DNA of 64,000 nucleotides from Acanthopleura granulata (lineage: Eukaryota; Mollusca; Polyplacophora; Chitonida; Chitonidae). The stretch covers positions 48,028,625-48,092,624 of the forward strand of contig JABBOT010000001.1 in NCBI GenBank assembly GCA_016165875.1. The letters run 5' to 3'. Numbering within the stretch: the stretch's first letter is position 1; every line of letters starts with the position of its first letter. Shown piece after piece: positions 1-12,900 of the stretch. The translations under genes were made by a program, and so were the position numbers. The notes beneath the pieces were generated by a model. It searched no databases, was not told the DNA's origin, and worked only from the letters and a program-made list of their open reading frames with translations.

Positions 1-370
1 GTGACGAAATACCCATCGTAGTGATGTAGCATAATGCCTCCAGAGAACATGTTTAAGGATCCTACAGACAAACGGCAATAAAGACTGGGTTTTGGTTGGT
101 TCTCTGGACCTAAATGCATCAACCTTGACATCGCTGGTTTAAACTTATAGTTTATATAGTTCGTCGTTCACTCTTGACTATGGTCAAAGTTGTTAGTAAT
201 CAAGTTGTTATCATGGGTTATTTCGTTACTGAGAGGTAGCAGAACAACGTAACCACATAACTTCCGTTTTGTAGTCGATGGCTACTAGCGACATACAAGT
301 AAGATGATGCAGAAATAATCTGACAATTCACACGTGCATTCCGTTATCGGGACAGTCATAAAGCTATTTG
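1..370. other. Unassigned intergenic DNA
   Basis: No convincing coding segment, RNA gene or repeat was seen. The short reading frames present have no recognisable composition. Confidence 0.4.
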
Positions 371-515
371 ATCGTACGTGAGAAGGTCCGCCAGATTCTT
401 GGGAATGGTCCTGGGTTTCCTCGGGGCACTTCCCGGTTTCTCCCTACCATTATGCTGGCTGCCGCCGCATAAGTGAAATATTATTGAGTACGGCGTAAAA
501 TATCAATCAAATATA
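371..515 (+). repeat. SINE 3' body fragment, degenerate
   Basis: This segment matches the body of the SINE family repeated across the window: the 'acgtg..aaggtc..ccag' block, then 'tgggtttcctc', 'ggtttctccc', 'accattatgctgg' and the tail 'gagtacggcgtaaaatatcaatcaaata'. The tRNA-like head is missing, so it is a 5'-truncated or decayed copy. Confidence 0.75.
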
Positions 516-2199
516 TAGGATACGTATATGGAGGCTTACCTTTTGTTAGCGTGGTGACACTGGGAATGTGAAGATGGGCCTAAAGATTATATCCCGAAAG
601 TATTTTCTTGTTAGTGAGCCCCACGAGCTAGTGCTGACCACGGAAAAGGCCAGGGTAAAGAATCTCCAAGCGGGAAACCGAAAGTTGCCAAGGGTATTCG
701 AATATCATCTCCCGAGAATGGACTGTTGTCAGATATTTAGAGGTTACACAACCAGGGAAGCTGTGTTGTACGACAGAAGCCACTCGAGTGTATTATTTTC
801 CAAATAACAAGTTCCTGTGTGTAAAATGGAAGTTTTGTTTCAAACTCACTTTCATGTTGTCATATCTTGGATTCCGAGGCTTAAAAGAAAAGACAACAAA
901 AAGTTATTTCAGAAGAGGGGTCCATACAGACCTAAACGAGAGTAAGTATATCTTTATAAGGTGCTTGGTAACTCTATAAACCACCGTTTATTTTGGAATT
1001 CTTACGAGGTCATTGGATACGCCATTATATGAAACCGGAAACACGATATCGCTTCATCCGTACCCTATGCTCTACAGTATTAGAGGCGAGACACCTCTTT
1101 GTGTGCTAAGTACGGCCCCTTTTATTATTATAATTGAAGGCCAGGCATTGTGGCCTCCTGGTTGAGATCTTGTGGAATAACCCTGAATGCATTCCACTGC
1201 CACTTCCTCTTTGAAAATGGGTTTAAAGTATATCAGAATTGTCTCGTAATCAGAAGGAAAAACATCTACATGGAAAAATGGTGAATTAGGAAAGGGTGAC
1301 GTCACAGCGGACACAGATACCTTTTCGGGAGGTAGAAATATGTCGCTCTTGATGGGTAAAATTGAGAACATGGCTACCAGTTCAATTCCCCCAGGCGTTT
1401 TCTGTTTACGTTGAACTGCAATATCTCAGTTATCCTACCTCACAAAAGTAAAAAGTGACGCTTCTTGAACTACGAGTGTGATTCTTTATTGATACATATG
1501 TACATATGTTCTGGTGTTATCTTTTTTTTAAGTGAGTTGTACATATGGTAATGTTTGAACTGACTTCAACATTATGTATTCATAAACTATTGCATCTGGA
1601 AACAAGCATTCAACATCATTAAAGTGTGAAAGCAAGACAAGCTCCTTTGAGCTGACAGAATAGCTAGGTCAAATCTATAACAGAACTAAAAAGACATATT
1701 TTTTCAAAATTGGGCGAAACAGATCAAAACTTGGTTTCACCAAGAAAAGTTATTGACTATGTTATAAGTTTCAATTTAGAATATATTAAACCTGCATAAG
1801 CCTATGCATCTGGAAAGTTCGGCAAACTGCCAGAAGTTCAAAACAGAGCCAAAATGTTAGAAATGGGTGAAACAGCTCGAAAACTCGTCGGTATGATGTA
1901 GTTATCCTACAACTTAAAGGAATTAAACATTGGCAAATTATGTGAATTTATTTACACAAACCCTCATTTTGGAATAATAAACCGTTACAAACGCGTGTGG
2001 CTTAAAAGGGAGGTATTGTTGATTGGCAACTGTCAGAAATTGTCAGCCTTTGGAGACAGTGAGATGATCAGTTGGGGACCATCTAAGTGGGCTAGGCTAC
2101 ATGAAGAAGTAGAATAATGGGTGCAACATCTCGCTATTTCATATCCCCCCCCCCCCAAAAAAAAAAAACAGTAATAGTAAGACATAGTGAGACAATAAA
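516..2199. other. Intergenic DNA without recognised genes
   Basis: Nothing certain is seen here. A 99-codon open frame on the minus strand (1072-1371) has no family signature, no splice context and an ordinary amino-acid mix, so I do not call it a gene. A TGACGTCA palindrome lies at 1297-1304. A C-run followed by an A-run sits at about 2147-2169, just before the LINE relic. Confidence 0.4.
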
Positions 2200-4230
2200 A
2201 TGACATTCCAGGAGTTTTTGATGACAAATTTTAATTTTATAGGAAGACTTTATCTTGCATTTATTTTCAAAAATATCCAATTTTTAAATCGTGATATATA
2301 TTCATATTTCACAATGACCCAGGATAATCTGAGTTTCGGAAATGCCAAAAACTACTGGAAGTTACTAAAAGGTGCCTCCAAACCAGTCGACACGCCCCTT
2401 TGGGTTAAATCTATCTCTTCTATTAATAACCCACAGGATGAATTTTACCAGCCTAAGCCACATGCCTCTCAATTGCATAACTATTGCTGAGAAGAAAAAT
2501 TGCAAGAAATGTTCCAGGAAGTTAATGTTAAAATTCATGTAGATAAAATTATTAAAGCCATCCATCGATGTAAAAACAACAAATCAGGAGGATTGGAAGC
2601 TTTAATTAACGAAATGTTTATATACTAGGAAAACCAGTTGATCTCTACTTGTACATTCTGTTTAACGCTGTCTTTGAATCCGGCAATTTTCCGAATGCAT
2701 GATCAGAGGGATACGTAATACCTTTACATAAGGAATGCAGTCATACAGATGTAAACAACTATACAGGTATCACTCTTCTGAGCAATTGGGGGAAGTTTTT
2801 TACAAGAGTACTAAACAACCGCCTTAATGAGTGGGCTGAGGAGAATAATGTATATGTTGAAGCACAGGCAGGTTTCCTTGACGTGCGCACAACCCATGAT
2901 ACATTTGTATTACACTGTCTTATTTCTCACTTTTTAGCATTTGGCAACAGAATGCATTGTGGGTTCATAGATTTTACTACAGCTTTTGATTTTGTCGTTA
3001 GAGAAAATCTTTGGTATAAGCTAGTTAAACTAGGTATTCGTGGTAAAATGTTTCACATAATCACTGCAATGTATAAATCCTTGCGGTCCCGTGTGAAATA
3101 TGACTCATGGGTCAGAATTCCGTGTTACACAGGACCGGAGGAGTGTCTATGGTCGTTTTTATTTCCCATACATATTAATGTCTTGGAAGAAGCACTGTTT
3201 TTAAACAAGGCACTGGGAGTAATAACTGCATATTTTCAAATGTTTCTTTTATTTACGCTGATGATATAGCCACATGTGCTAATACAAAGAATGGATTTCA
3301 AGAAGCTCTAAATATCTTACACAATTATTGTATCCAATGGAGCTTATGTGAAAATATCAAGAAATCCAAAAATATGGTATTCAGAAAAAGAGGTAGAAAC
3401 AGTTTGATATTTACAATGAATAATGATGAGTTAGAGTATCAACGCTCTCTTTCCTTGGTGTTGTCTTTTCAACTGGTGGGTCTTTTGTTCAAGACACTGG
3501 CAGATAAGGCTAAAAAGCTGAATTCATAATGTGTCAATACCTGTATACATTTGACAGCATACAGCTCAAACACTATATTGATTTATTTGACAAATTAATC
3601 ATGCCCATTCTTAACTGTGGAGCTGGAGTATGGGGTTTTGCAAAAGCACCAAACGTTGAAAGTGAAAAATGTCCTAGGGGTTGAATGTTGCACACATAAT
3701 GATATTGTATATGCTAAACTTGGAAGAAAAACTTTGTTGACAAAACGACTTGGCCTTATTTTGAAGTATTGGCTGAAGAGTGCAAATTTTATATATGTGA
3801 AAATGGTATATGATTTATCACATGATGATTGCATGTTACTCAACAAAGCCAAATGGGTATCTAATGTGAGACAATTATTGAATGACCTTGGTCTTAGCCA
3901 TGCCTGGTATGCCCAAACACTTGACAACGAAAAAATTTTCTCTTCTGTTGCAAAATAGTGATTACATGGCCAATGATTACACGACTACAAATACCCTTTG
4001 AAGAAAGAAAATGTATTAAATGCAACATATAAGAAGATGGGTACCATCTATTACTGATTTATCCTCGGTATGTTGACTTCAGGGAAAAGTGAAGTCAAAT
4101 TTTCTTCTCACTGAAAACCCTTACCACTCTGTGCTTTTTCAACCTTATAATATTGCAAATGCTACACTACTGACTTACCAGCAGGAGAAACGTGAGGACT
4201 ACAAGCAGCGTCATCTGTGATGTCACTTCC
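2200..4230 (+). mobile_element. Non-LTR retrotransposon (LINE) relic, reverse-transcriptase region
   Basis: Several plus-strand frames together read as the pol protein of a LINE. 2300-2620 resembles the stretch before RT, with the tract YWKLLKGAS near 2355 and later KAIHRCKNNKSGG. 2883-3269 is core RT, including FIDFTTAFDFVVRENLWYKL and the tract KLGIRGKMFHIITAMYKSL. The catalytic box YADDIA is legible near 3247-3264, but in a different frame from the preceding segment, so a frameshift separates them. 3617-3958 resembles the C-terminal tail of invertebrate LINE pol proteins (LGVECCTHNDIVYAKLGR). In-frame stops and frameshifts mean the copy is dead. I cannot assign a clade. No target-site duplication or poly-A tail was identified. 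Confidence 0.8.
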
Positions 4231-6995
4231 ACATAGATTAACTTTGTTATAATCGTTGCCTTTTTTACACTGCTTGCTACTAAGGATAATGATTAGAACG
4301 TAAGACACGATCCCAGTGCGATATATAATGACCCAGTTTGTTGTTATTGCCTAAGTAACACGCGTGTGGGCCGTGTAGCTGGGTAACAGAAATTGGGCCA
4401 TGTATAATGCGATAACGAACACGATCAGACGACCGAATAATAATTTGTTTTGAAAGGTCACCTCCACGAATTTCTCACGTTTCAATGAAAAAAAAAAGGA
4501 ATGATATGCTCCTTGCAATTAGAATTTTCAAGGAGATTCCTGGAGGTTTTATTTTTCTTCCAAAAGGTCATCAGAGTTCGTGTAGCCTGCCGTGAAAAAA
4601 AGTTTGAGTTTGGCCGAATTTAGTGAGTGGTTTTTTTCATGTTTGCTTGACTGAACAACTGGAAATTCCGACATATTGTATCATGGAGGAAAACAGTGAC
4701 TGCAAACAACACACCAGTGTTATTGTCAAAAATGATCTGAGCCGTATTTCATGACTTAGTTGCGTTGTGCTATACAATGACATTGCTGTTATGGGGCTTA
4801 CTTACTGGTCCAAATAGAAAGAAACCTTTCAGGGATGCTGGAACAGACCGCAGCAGTACACACTAAAACTGGAACTACTTCGGTAAATGGGTGACAAAAT
4901 TGATCACCTCAGAAATGCCCTCACAGCACTCTGTTCGCTCCGCCTCCCTTCCATACCCCCAAAATTATTTTGCTAACACTGGGGAAATTAATTTGTCCCG
5001 ACATAACCAACTAGTCAAGATCCTGATATTTGAAATAATAGTTTCTCATTGGCCACTACCTCGGGGAAAAATTAATTTGCCCGAAATTAGCTAATTTAGT
5101 TTCTTTATCCTCCTGTTTTCGACGGCCAAAAAAAAAAGAAAAAAAAAGAAAAAAGAGAGAATTTCAGAAGCAACCTATATAGGCCTAAAGACCAGTTGAA
5201 AACGGGATATGTAAGAAATAATACAAATATAAATAGTAAACAAGCCGGCAATGTGTGAGAGAGATGCAACAGTCGTCAGTCTTCAGTCATGCAGGGAAGA
5301 CTTTCTAGGCATTAAATCCAGTATTATATTCAATCTTGTAACCCGCGTGAATAATTTCCAGGTAAATAGAAATATGTTTTTCAGTCGCGTCTTCATGTTT
5401 GTACGGCCCAATTTAAGCGCAATTAGACACAGTTACAACATAGGTCGCCAGAGATCCTGAACACTGTCTATATTTACCAACAATGTAACATGATAGTCAT
5501 TGTGCTATCGGTATATATTATGCGTCCTATTTTTTTTGTGATATCGAGCATTAGTGCTACATGGGCTAATATATAAATATGAATATTAGGTGTTACCAAA
5601 ATGATAGATCCTAAAAGCACATAATAATTAGCACAGATGCAACTGTATTTACAAGGTTTTAAAACCAAAATTAATGTCCTTCCCTCATCCCCGCCTCCCC
5701 CAATGATCAAACGCACCGACAGAGGGCAACAGAATCTTCTCGATTATTAAGGAAAACGTTAGAAAGGTAGCAACCAAATTTAATTAATTATGGCCGAGTA
5801 AAGTTCAGGTGATATCCTGTAGACATGCATTGCCCAATCAGAATTACTACAAAAGCCAGACCGACATACGGCTATGCCGAAAGACACCAAAATATAATCA
5901 GATCGTAAGGCTGAAGTTTCGTGGGCAAACTGAAAAAGTATTACTCGTGCAGTGCAAGAGAAGAATGGTCAAGTCGGCTTGGGACCGAATGGCCCTACGT
6001 GGGAAAATGTACGCCATTTTGTATGACTAAAGACATCATGACTACACATGAAAGAATACAGTGCACACTAGCAATGCAAATTAAAAGATTAGGTATAATC
6101 CATACAGAAATTATTTTTGTCATGGTAATTATCAAAGGTTGTTTACTTCTCTGAATCATAGTAAAGGACTGAGGACAACAAGCTGATTATATGCATAATA
6201 GGTAGGGTTAGCATTAGGACACATTCCGAATACATTATCTCCGGCTGCCGAATACAATATCACACGGACACACACACAAGGCCTAAATGTGACCCACCGG
6301 CCTACATATGCATTTATGTAACATAAAAACATAAGCCTGAAATTACTTGTAGAATTTTTTTCTCGTGTATAGTTTTACCCGGTGACTTCGCTGGCGGTCA
6401 AAGGTACAACACATGCACAGACTGTAATACAATGGTCGGCTTGGATTGTTTGTCGACAGCAATTATACAACATGCGGCTAGACAGGGCAGGGGCCTTGTT
6501 GATGGTTCACATCACCAGGTTAAGCTCTATAGGCACGGCACCACAGCCCGCTGTTAGCATGGCCTCATGCTTGACTGCGCCAATCTAATACCTCAGGCGA
6601 ATTTTGTCATGACAAAAAATGTGTGGTCAGGCTTTTTTACAGTGTGGGACGACTGTTGGGACCCGATTTCTATTTATCTGGGTGCGCTTGGCCGTATAAA
6701 CATGTCTTTGGTATGTCAGTTATAGATGTCTGTCGCCCAACAGGTTGATTATGTGGAAAAGTTTTACACAGGAGTCTAGGCTTGGATACGCCTCGGTTAG
6801 ATATGTGTGTGCACAGTTTATCATACACGGTATGGGTATATGCTTGAGAGATAATGTACTCCCCACAACTGCTCAAATTCTCTTCAGTTCCACGTAAGAT
6901 CATTTGAGACGATAAAAATACAACGTTATATGTGTTGTACAAGTGAACGCCACGTATGTCAGCGATCCGTGGTAGGTATTTCGACACAGTATACC
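4231..6995. other. Intergenic DNA upstream of the hyaluronidase gene
   Basis: No gene is recognised. There is an A-rich run at about 5128-5158. The 6370-6600 block is more GC-rich than its surroundings and open on the plus strand (6382-6588), but I see no family signature. It could hold the promoter or a 5' non-coding exon of the gene that follows; that is inference only. Confidence 0.3.
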
Positions 6996-9900
6996 ATGAC
7001 TCGCCACAACCGGACACACTCTGGTTGTTGTTTTCTCTCCCATGCTCAGATAGGCCTAGTCAGAACACCGGAAAGTTTTAAACTGTTAACTTGTACGTGT
7101 ATTGTCGCCTACGTCATTTTACTTTCTCTGACGGAAGTTGGTGGGAATTACAAGAGAGAGCCTCGTTTGCGGACAGCGTCCAGTTGGAAAGCCATTCTCT
7201 CTTGGATCAGTGCCCCTGTTCAATATTTGCCTCAAGACAAACCTTTTTTCGCCGTCTGGAACGCCCCATCATTCCCATGTGGCCACAAATATGGCCTGCC
7301 TATGGACCTCCAAAAGTTTGGAATAGTAGACAATGAGTTCGAACTCTTCCATGGTCAAACTGTTAACCTGTTCTACGAATCCAGGCTAGGTTTATACCCT
7401 CGCTATCACCCGAACGGGAAGGCAAAATACGGTGGGATTCCCCAGGTAAGGTCAAATTATATAGACGCTACCATTGCTTCCTCAATCAGTGTATGCTTAT
7501 CATGTTTAGCCTACTCCCTAACTTTTAGATTCTGCCGTGAAAAAGTTGGAACGATTCTGAACGGCTAAAATCCTCAATCTGAGAACTTTATTTTTATGAT
7601 AATATTGATGTTTTAGACCGTACTCAAGAATATTTCACTGGCGGCACTTATTATACGAAGGAAACCATGTCGAATTCGGAGAAAACCCACGACTATCCAA
7701 AGGTTGGAAGAAATTATACGTGACATATGTGTATATTGTCACATTTACTTTTTGATGTGCTGTTACCAGAGCAGCGATGTTGTGTCTTGTAGCATCCTCT
7801 GTTTATGTATCACATACTAAACACATCCCAATTTTCGCTGACATCTCTCATTCGTCCGTTCAGATTGGCGACCTCTGACAGCGTTAAAGTCAGCACACGG
7901 GTCAAACTGTTCACAACTCAATCACATGTATGCTGTCCGACGTATGAAGTGTCAGACTGTGTAACTTGTAGGCCTATAGCCTTTTTATCAGATAAGTAAA
8001 GAGAAAACGGATCAAGCTGTTGTAGATAAATTATTAGAGTGACTTAGGTTTTGACCTGTGTAACTTATTTAGATCCAGGGTCGGTGTATGGCATCAGGGG
8101 TGACTGGACAATAATACCAGAACAGTATATGATTCTTTGTGTACGGCGACATGCATATTACACTAAGATTAAATTGCAACATGCTGTTACATGTATTACG
8201 GGTATAGTCGTACGAAAATATACGGCTCTTTTTAGGAACATAATTCTTGGGGAAGTGGGCGAAGTAGTTAACGTGCTCGCTTTTTAAGTCGATTGGCCAC
8301 AGCAGGTTCCGGATCAAACCCTGATGTAGCCGGGAAATTTGTTCCTTCTCTCACTGTTTGTTGGTGACAATACGTGAGCGTATCCGCAGCCTAACTTTCC
8401 CCCAGGACCACTTGTCTTCCAAGTTCTTACGTGAGAGAGTTCGTCAGTTACATGCTATAGGTTCGTGGTTTACTCCGATTTTCTCCACATATATAACTGA
8501 CCGCCATCATATAAGTGAAACATTCTTGAATTTGGCGTTAAAACAACAATCAAATAAACTAAGAAATCAAAATTCGTATAATATAATATTCGTGTACCGG
8601 AATATTTGTAGTGAAACGGGTGTGGTTTTGCGCAAATTCAGCTTGCCTTGTGATCTAATGGGAATCATGTACATATAGGTTTTCATAGGTCCAGAGCCAG
8701 ACCGGGCTCCTGAAGCTGTTGGGTCGTATATGGCGTTACATTTTAATGTAAAATCGACCAAAAATGTAAAAATACCCGAAAATGTAAATCACCCGAAAAT
8801 GTAAATGATCCGAAAAAGTCAAAGAATTTCCATGATTTGTAAACAACGTTACCTGAAATTGTAAAAAGCTCGTTACCCGAAAATGTAAGACACCCGAACA
8901 TAGGCAAACTTAAAAGAAAAGAACACATTTATACAACCTATACCTTAAAATAAAGAGCTTTACTTACGGTTAAGTAAAAATGTCAACTTTCTAGCGGAAG
9001 TGCTTGTCATTTGAGTATTTAATAGTTAAACATCCAACATTGAGATGCCTTTTTAGGCCGCCATTTTAACAGATTGCTTACGTTATCGTGCTTGACTTTA
9101 CAAAGTAGCTCTTCTGTCTTTGAAGGTAAAAAAAAATCATGTAGATAATTCGTAATGGAGAGGTTCAGTGGGGACCCCAGCTCTTGTTCTGATGACAGTG
9201 AATGTAACTTCGGCTTACAAGGCTACCAGTTTGAATCGCAGAGGAGTGAGGCTGAGAGCAGTAGTTCGACCTACCACGCATCAAGCTCAAGTGATAGGGA
9301 ACGGGGATTTCTGGCTTAGACAGGGGCAATCTGTGAAAGGACAGGTTGCGCTCTCTGCCTTCAGGACATCACAATTCCGACACATTTTAGCAGCCTACAG
9401 CCTACGCATGTAGGCATGATGTTGCCCTCTAGTACATCTCAAACTATTTCTTTTTAGAGTTGCCTTTAACAGAACTTAAAATCGACGATTATCACGATGT
9501 ACGAACATATTTAGCTTAGACTGGAATTGCACGTTAATTAAATGGTAGGAGTAAAACCTTAAGCACAGTGACGTCACAATGAATATTCAAGAGGAGGAAA
9601 GGAGGATTTTCATTGGACAAGCCTAAAACATGGCGGGACTTTCTATGTGCCCCGAATAGGTGGATTTTGTAAAACATGACGATGTTTAAAACAGTTTTTC
9701 TCTTTCACGAAACCTTTAAAAAATGTCCCCCCCCCAAAAAAAAATAGTATTCCACACAGTGTGTGTAGCTCTTTCATTTAAGATGTAGGTTGTATAAATG
9801 TGTTCTTTTCTTTCAACGGGATGTATGAAAAGTTACCTGAAAATGTAAAAACCATCATAGTTGTACATTACCGGAATATTGTCTGAGAAGTTTCTTTACA

Positions 9901-12900
9901 TCTGTCCAACAGACGTGTTGCGTTCGTTCTCTGCATCGGAAAAGTAGCATGTTTTTCAGCGAGGCAGCTAAAATCATAACAGACCTGTCACTCTTTAATG
10001 TTCTAACAATCTAACGTATTTCTCCTTCAATGGAGGCACGGTTCCTCCGTCAAGCTATGCGTCATCTTTATTTCAGTGGACTTGAATTGAAGATGGTATA
10101 ATGAATTCGACGATGTTTTGGTTCGTTCTAATCGCTGCTCGATTCAACTTTCGCTGCCAATTTTCTTAATGGGTACCGGTACTGGGCCCTTCACTCTCAT
10201 GCAATGACCCAACGATTTCAACCAAGCTTGTCCAAATTGCACAGATGGCACAATTGGAAGGCTGTGGGTTGTCTCATCCGATCAAAGATGTCTTTCACTA
10301 CGTAATGGATGTTTTTTATTTACCGGATGTTATATTTTTTACCGGCATTGTACTTCTTCAACTTTACCGGAAAAGTTTTGCAGCGATTTGGATGAAATGT
10401 TGTGCGGGCATGTAACTTGATCTTAGACCAAGCACAAAGGCAGTTCGTTTTTTAATTTTCATGCGATTCTTCAACATTACTAGATAGGACAAAAATGCAT
10501 ATGTTTCCTTTACCTTATGATATAACTCAGCAACGTATTCCCTTATTGCTGGAACTGCGTGAGGGGGAATTAGTTCATTTAGCTGTGGTAGAGGTTTGCG
10601 CTCAGTGTGCCTTCTACTTTATTTACCGACTTTGATTTTATGAGTATTTAGCAAACATTGACATAATTGAATGTCTAACACTGATACACGTTCGCTTTAA
10701 AGTAAACACTTTCAGGGATAGGTAGTGATGGCGATTTAACCAGCTACACTTGATGAATCCGCTACTGATCCACTTGGTAGGCGAGTTTCCAGGAGGCGAT
10801 TTTAAGAAGTAGGCAAGTTGCGAATGAAACTTTGACTTTGAAACTTTAATGCAAAGTAATAACACAACAGTGAAAGATTGCCAATTACACGTTTTCTTTC
10901 ACATCTCTGACATTTTAAAAGGCCTAAAGTTGTTTAGCATCTTTTTCAAATACAACTCCAACAACATCACGCAGCTTGTCAATTTAGAAGTGAACATTTC
11001 AAGTTAAAACTTCTGATCGCACCTCTGTTACAAAACATGTGCTTAAATGTTCAGGGTTTTCAGCAGTCAAGCACATAACAGTTAAGGCTCTTGGAAACGT
11101 ACGAATGATATATTCATGTATGAAAGAATGGCGATGGAGTAAAATATGAGACATAATCACATAATTCACACCAGTAAAGTACTTTTGTTATTAAAAATGT
11201 GCTAATTGGCGCTTGCGTGCATACCTCACCCGAATTCCAGACATTCATGATAATTTCATGAGACCATTTAACACTAGTAAGAATATCAGCACTGGGTGGA
11301 AGCATGACCTAAATGTTCACTAACAATCACTGTGTAATGCAAATGCATCTAGGTCTTCACTGATAACTGCTGACCTCTTTGTTCTTTTGTGGCCGAGTCA
11401 AACGTTTGTTTTGGAAATTAGTGTAATGGATATTGAACCGGGACGCATATTTTGATTTACGGCTGGTATATGCGAATGTCAGGTTCGACCCCTATAAACC
11501 CATTAAGTTTCGACCATTTAGCACCTGTCTATTCTACCAGTTTACTACTGTGATTTCATCTGTTGTACTGTTGAACGTCTTTAGCCATGTCACGTGAACG
11601 GAAGTTTGGGAAACAATGACTCGTAGGATATCCGAATGAGATGTGCCCTATTATTATCTCGATATTTACAGGGGTACTCGCAATCGCCAGAACGGTGAAA
11701 ATCATATCTCTGAAGTCTCAGAGTAATCCACAAATTGCTGTGACAATGTTTTCCATACGATTGTAGTAAATTGTTTTTGCACTCAAACGGCAAAGGTTAA
11801 AGTGGTGCAATCGGGCATTTTTATTTTTATTTTTTTTTCAAATTTCAGGGTAACCTGAATAATGCCTCGCTGCCCCAGTACAACTGTTACTCAATCTCAC
11901 GTACTTCAAAGGTTGGCTAAGCCTATACATGTATGCATAAATTTAATATATATTTTTTGTGTTTTGTGTCATCAGCTAGGTAACCTCACGGCTCACCTGG
12001 ACTGGGTGAGAACAGACGTTGACTGGTACATCCCTAACGTCACATATAACGGACTGGCGGTTATCGACTGGGAATCTTGGAGACCGTTGTTTGTCAGAAA
12101 TTGGGGACAGAAATCCATTTACCGCCAGGCCTCCGAGAAGCTAGTGCAAAAGCTGCACCCGACTTGGTCATGGAAACTCGTAGTACAAGAAGCACAGAGA
12201 CAGTTTGAAAAAGCTGCGAGGTACAATTGAAGTGCTTATTTAGTTAGTGATATAGTGATATTTGAAGTGTTAAAATAGTCCTGTGGGTCACAATGCATTG
12301 ATTCCATAAAATAATCCATAGCTCCAAATGCACGTTGATAAAATTCATCTATATGACTTGGCTAGTGATCAGCACAGACTGGCCTGCAGATAATAGGAGA
12401 ATAAATTGCTCAAGTTAAAACCCCACAAAATTGAAGTTTATAATATTATATATAACAGGTTGAGAACAAAATTAAATGAGTTTTTATGGCGTGACATCAA
12501 ATGTAAGTGCTGTATAAAGGATGTAGCTTTAGTGTCTTTGCATTTTTCAAATTGATATGGGTCTTTGACACTAATACAGATGTATATATTTCTATATACA
12601 TGTATATATGTAAATGGCTTCATGGCTTGGTAGATTTAGTATCACGTTTTAACAAATGAACCGTGAACAGTTGAGTTAACTTACACATTTACAGATCTTT
12701 CATGCTGGAGACGCTATTCTTGTGTCGGCGCCTAAGACCACGGGCTAAGTGGGGTTTTTATCTGTTCCCGGAGTGCTACAACCACCCTCCCGGGCGTGAC
12801 AACTGTACGCAGGCTGCTCGGGACAGGAACGACAGGTTGGCAAGCACAGCATCTTGGCAATAATTTTGGATTATGTTTTCAGAAGAGCATTCACATAATT

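Larger units (their letters stand above)
7446..11975 (+). other. First recognised intron of the hyaluronidase gene
   Basis: A 4.5-kb intron hosting two SINE fragments (7602-7712 and 8425-8560), an array of short 'cccgaaaatgtaaa' motifs (8748-8900), and an inverted-repeat unit with a small transposon-type ORF (8917-9815). The part from 9900 to 11800 shows no recognised feature. Several 'ttaccgg' motifs occur near 10320-10370. Confidence 0.7.

Noticed and set aside
1072..1371. 99-codon minus-strand ORF
   Set aside because: No family motif, splice context or composition bias supports coding.
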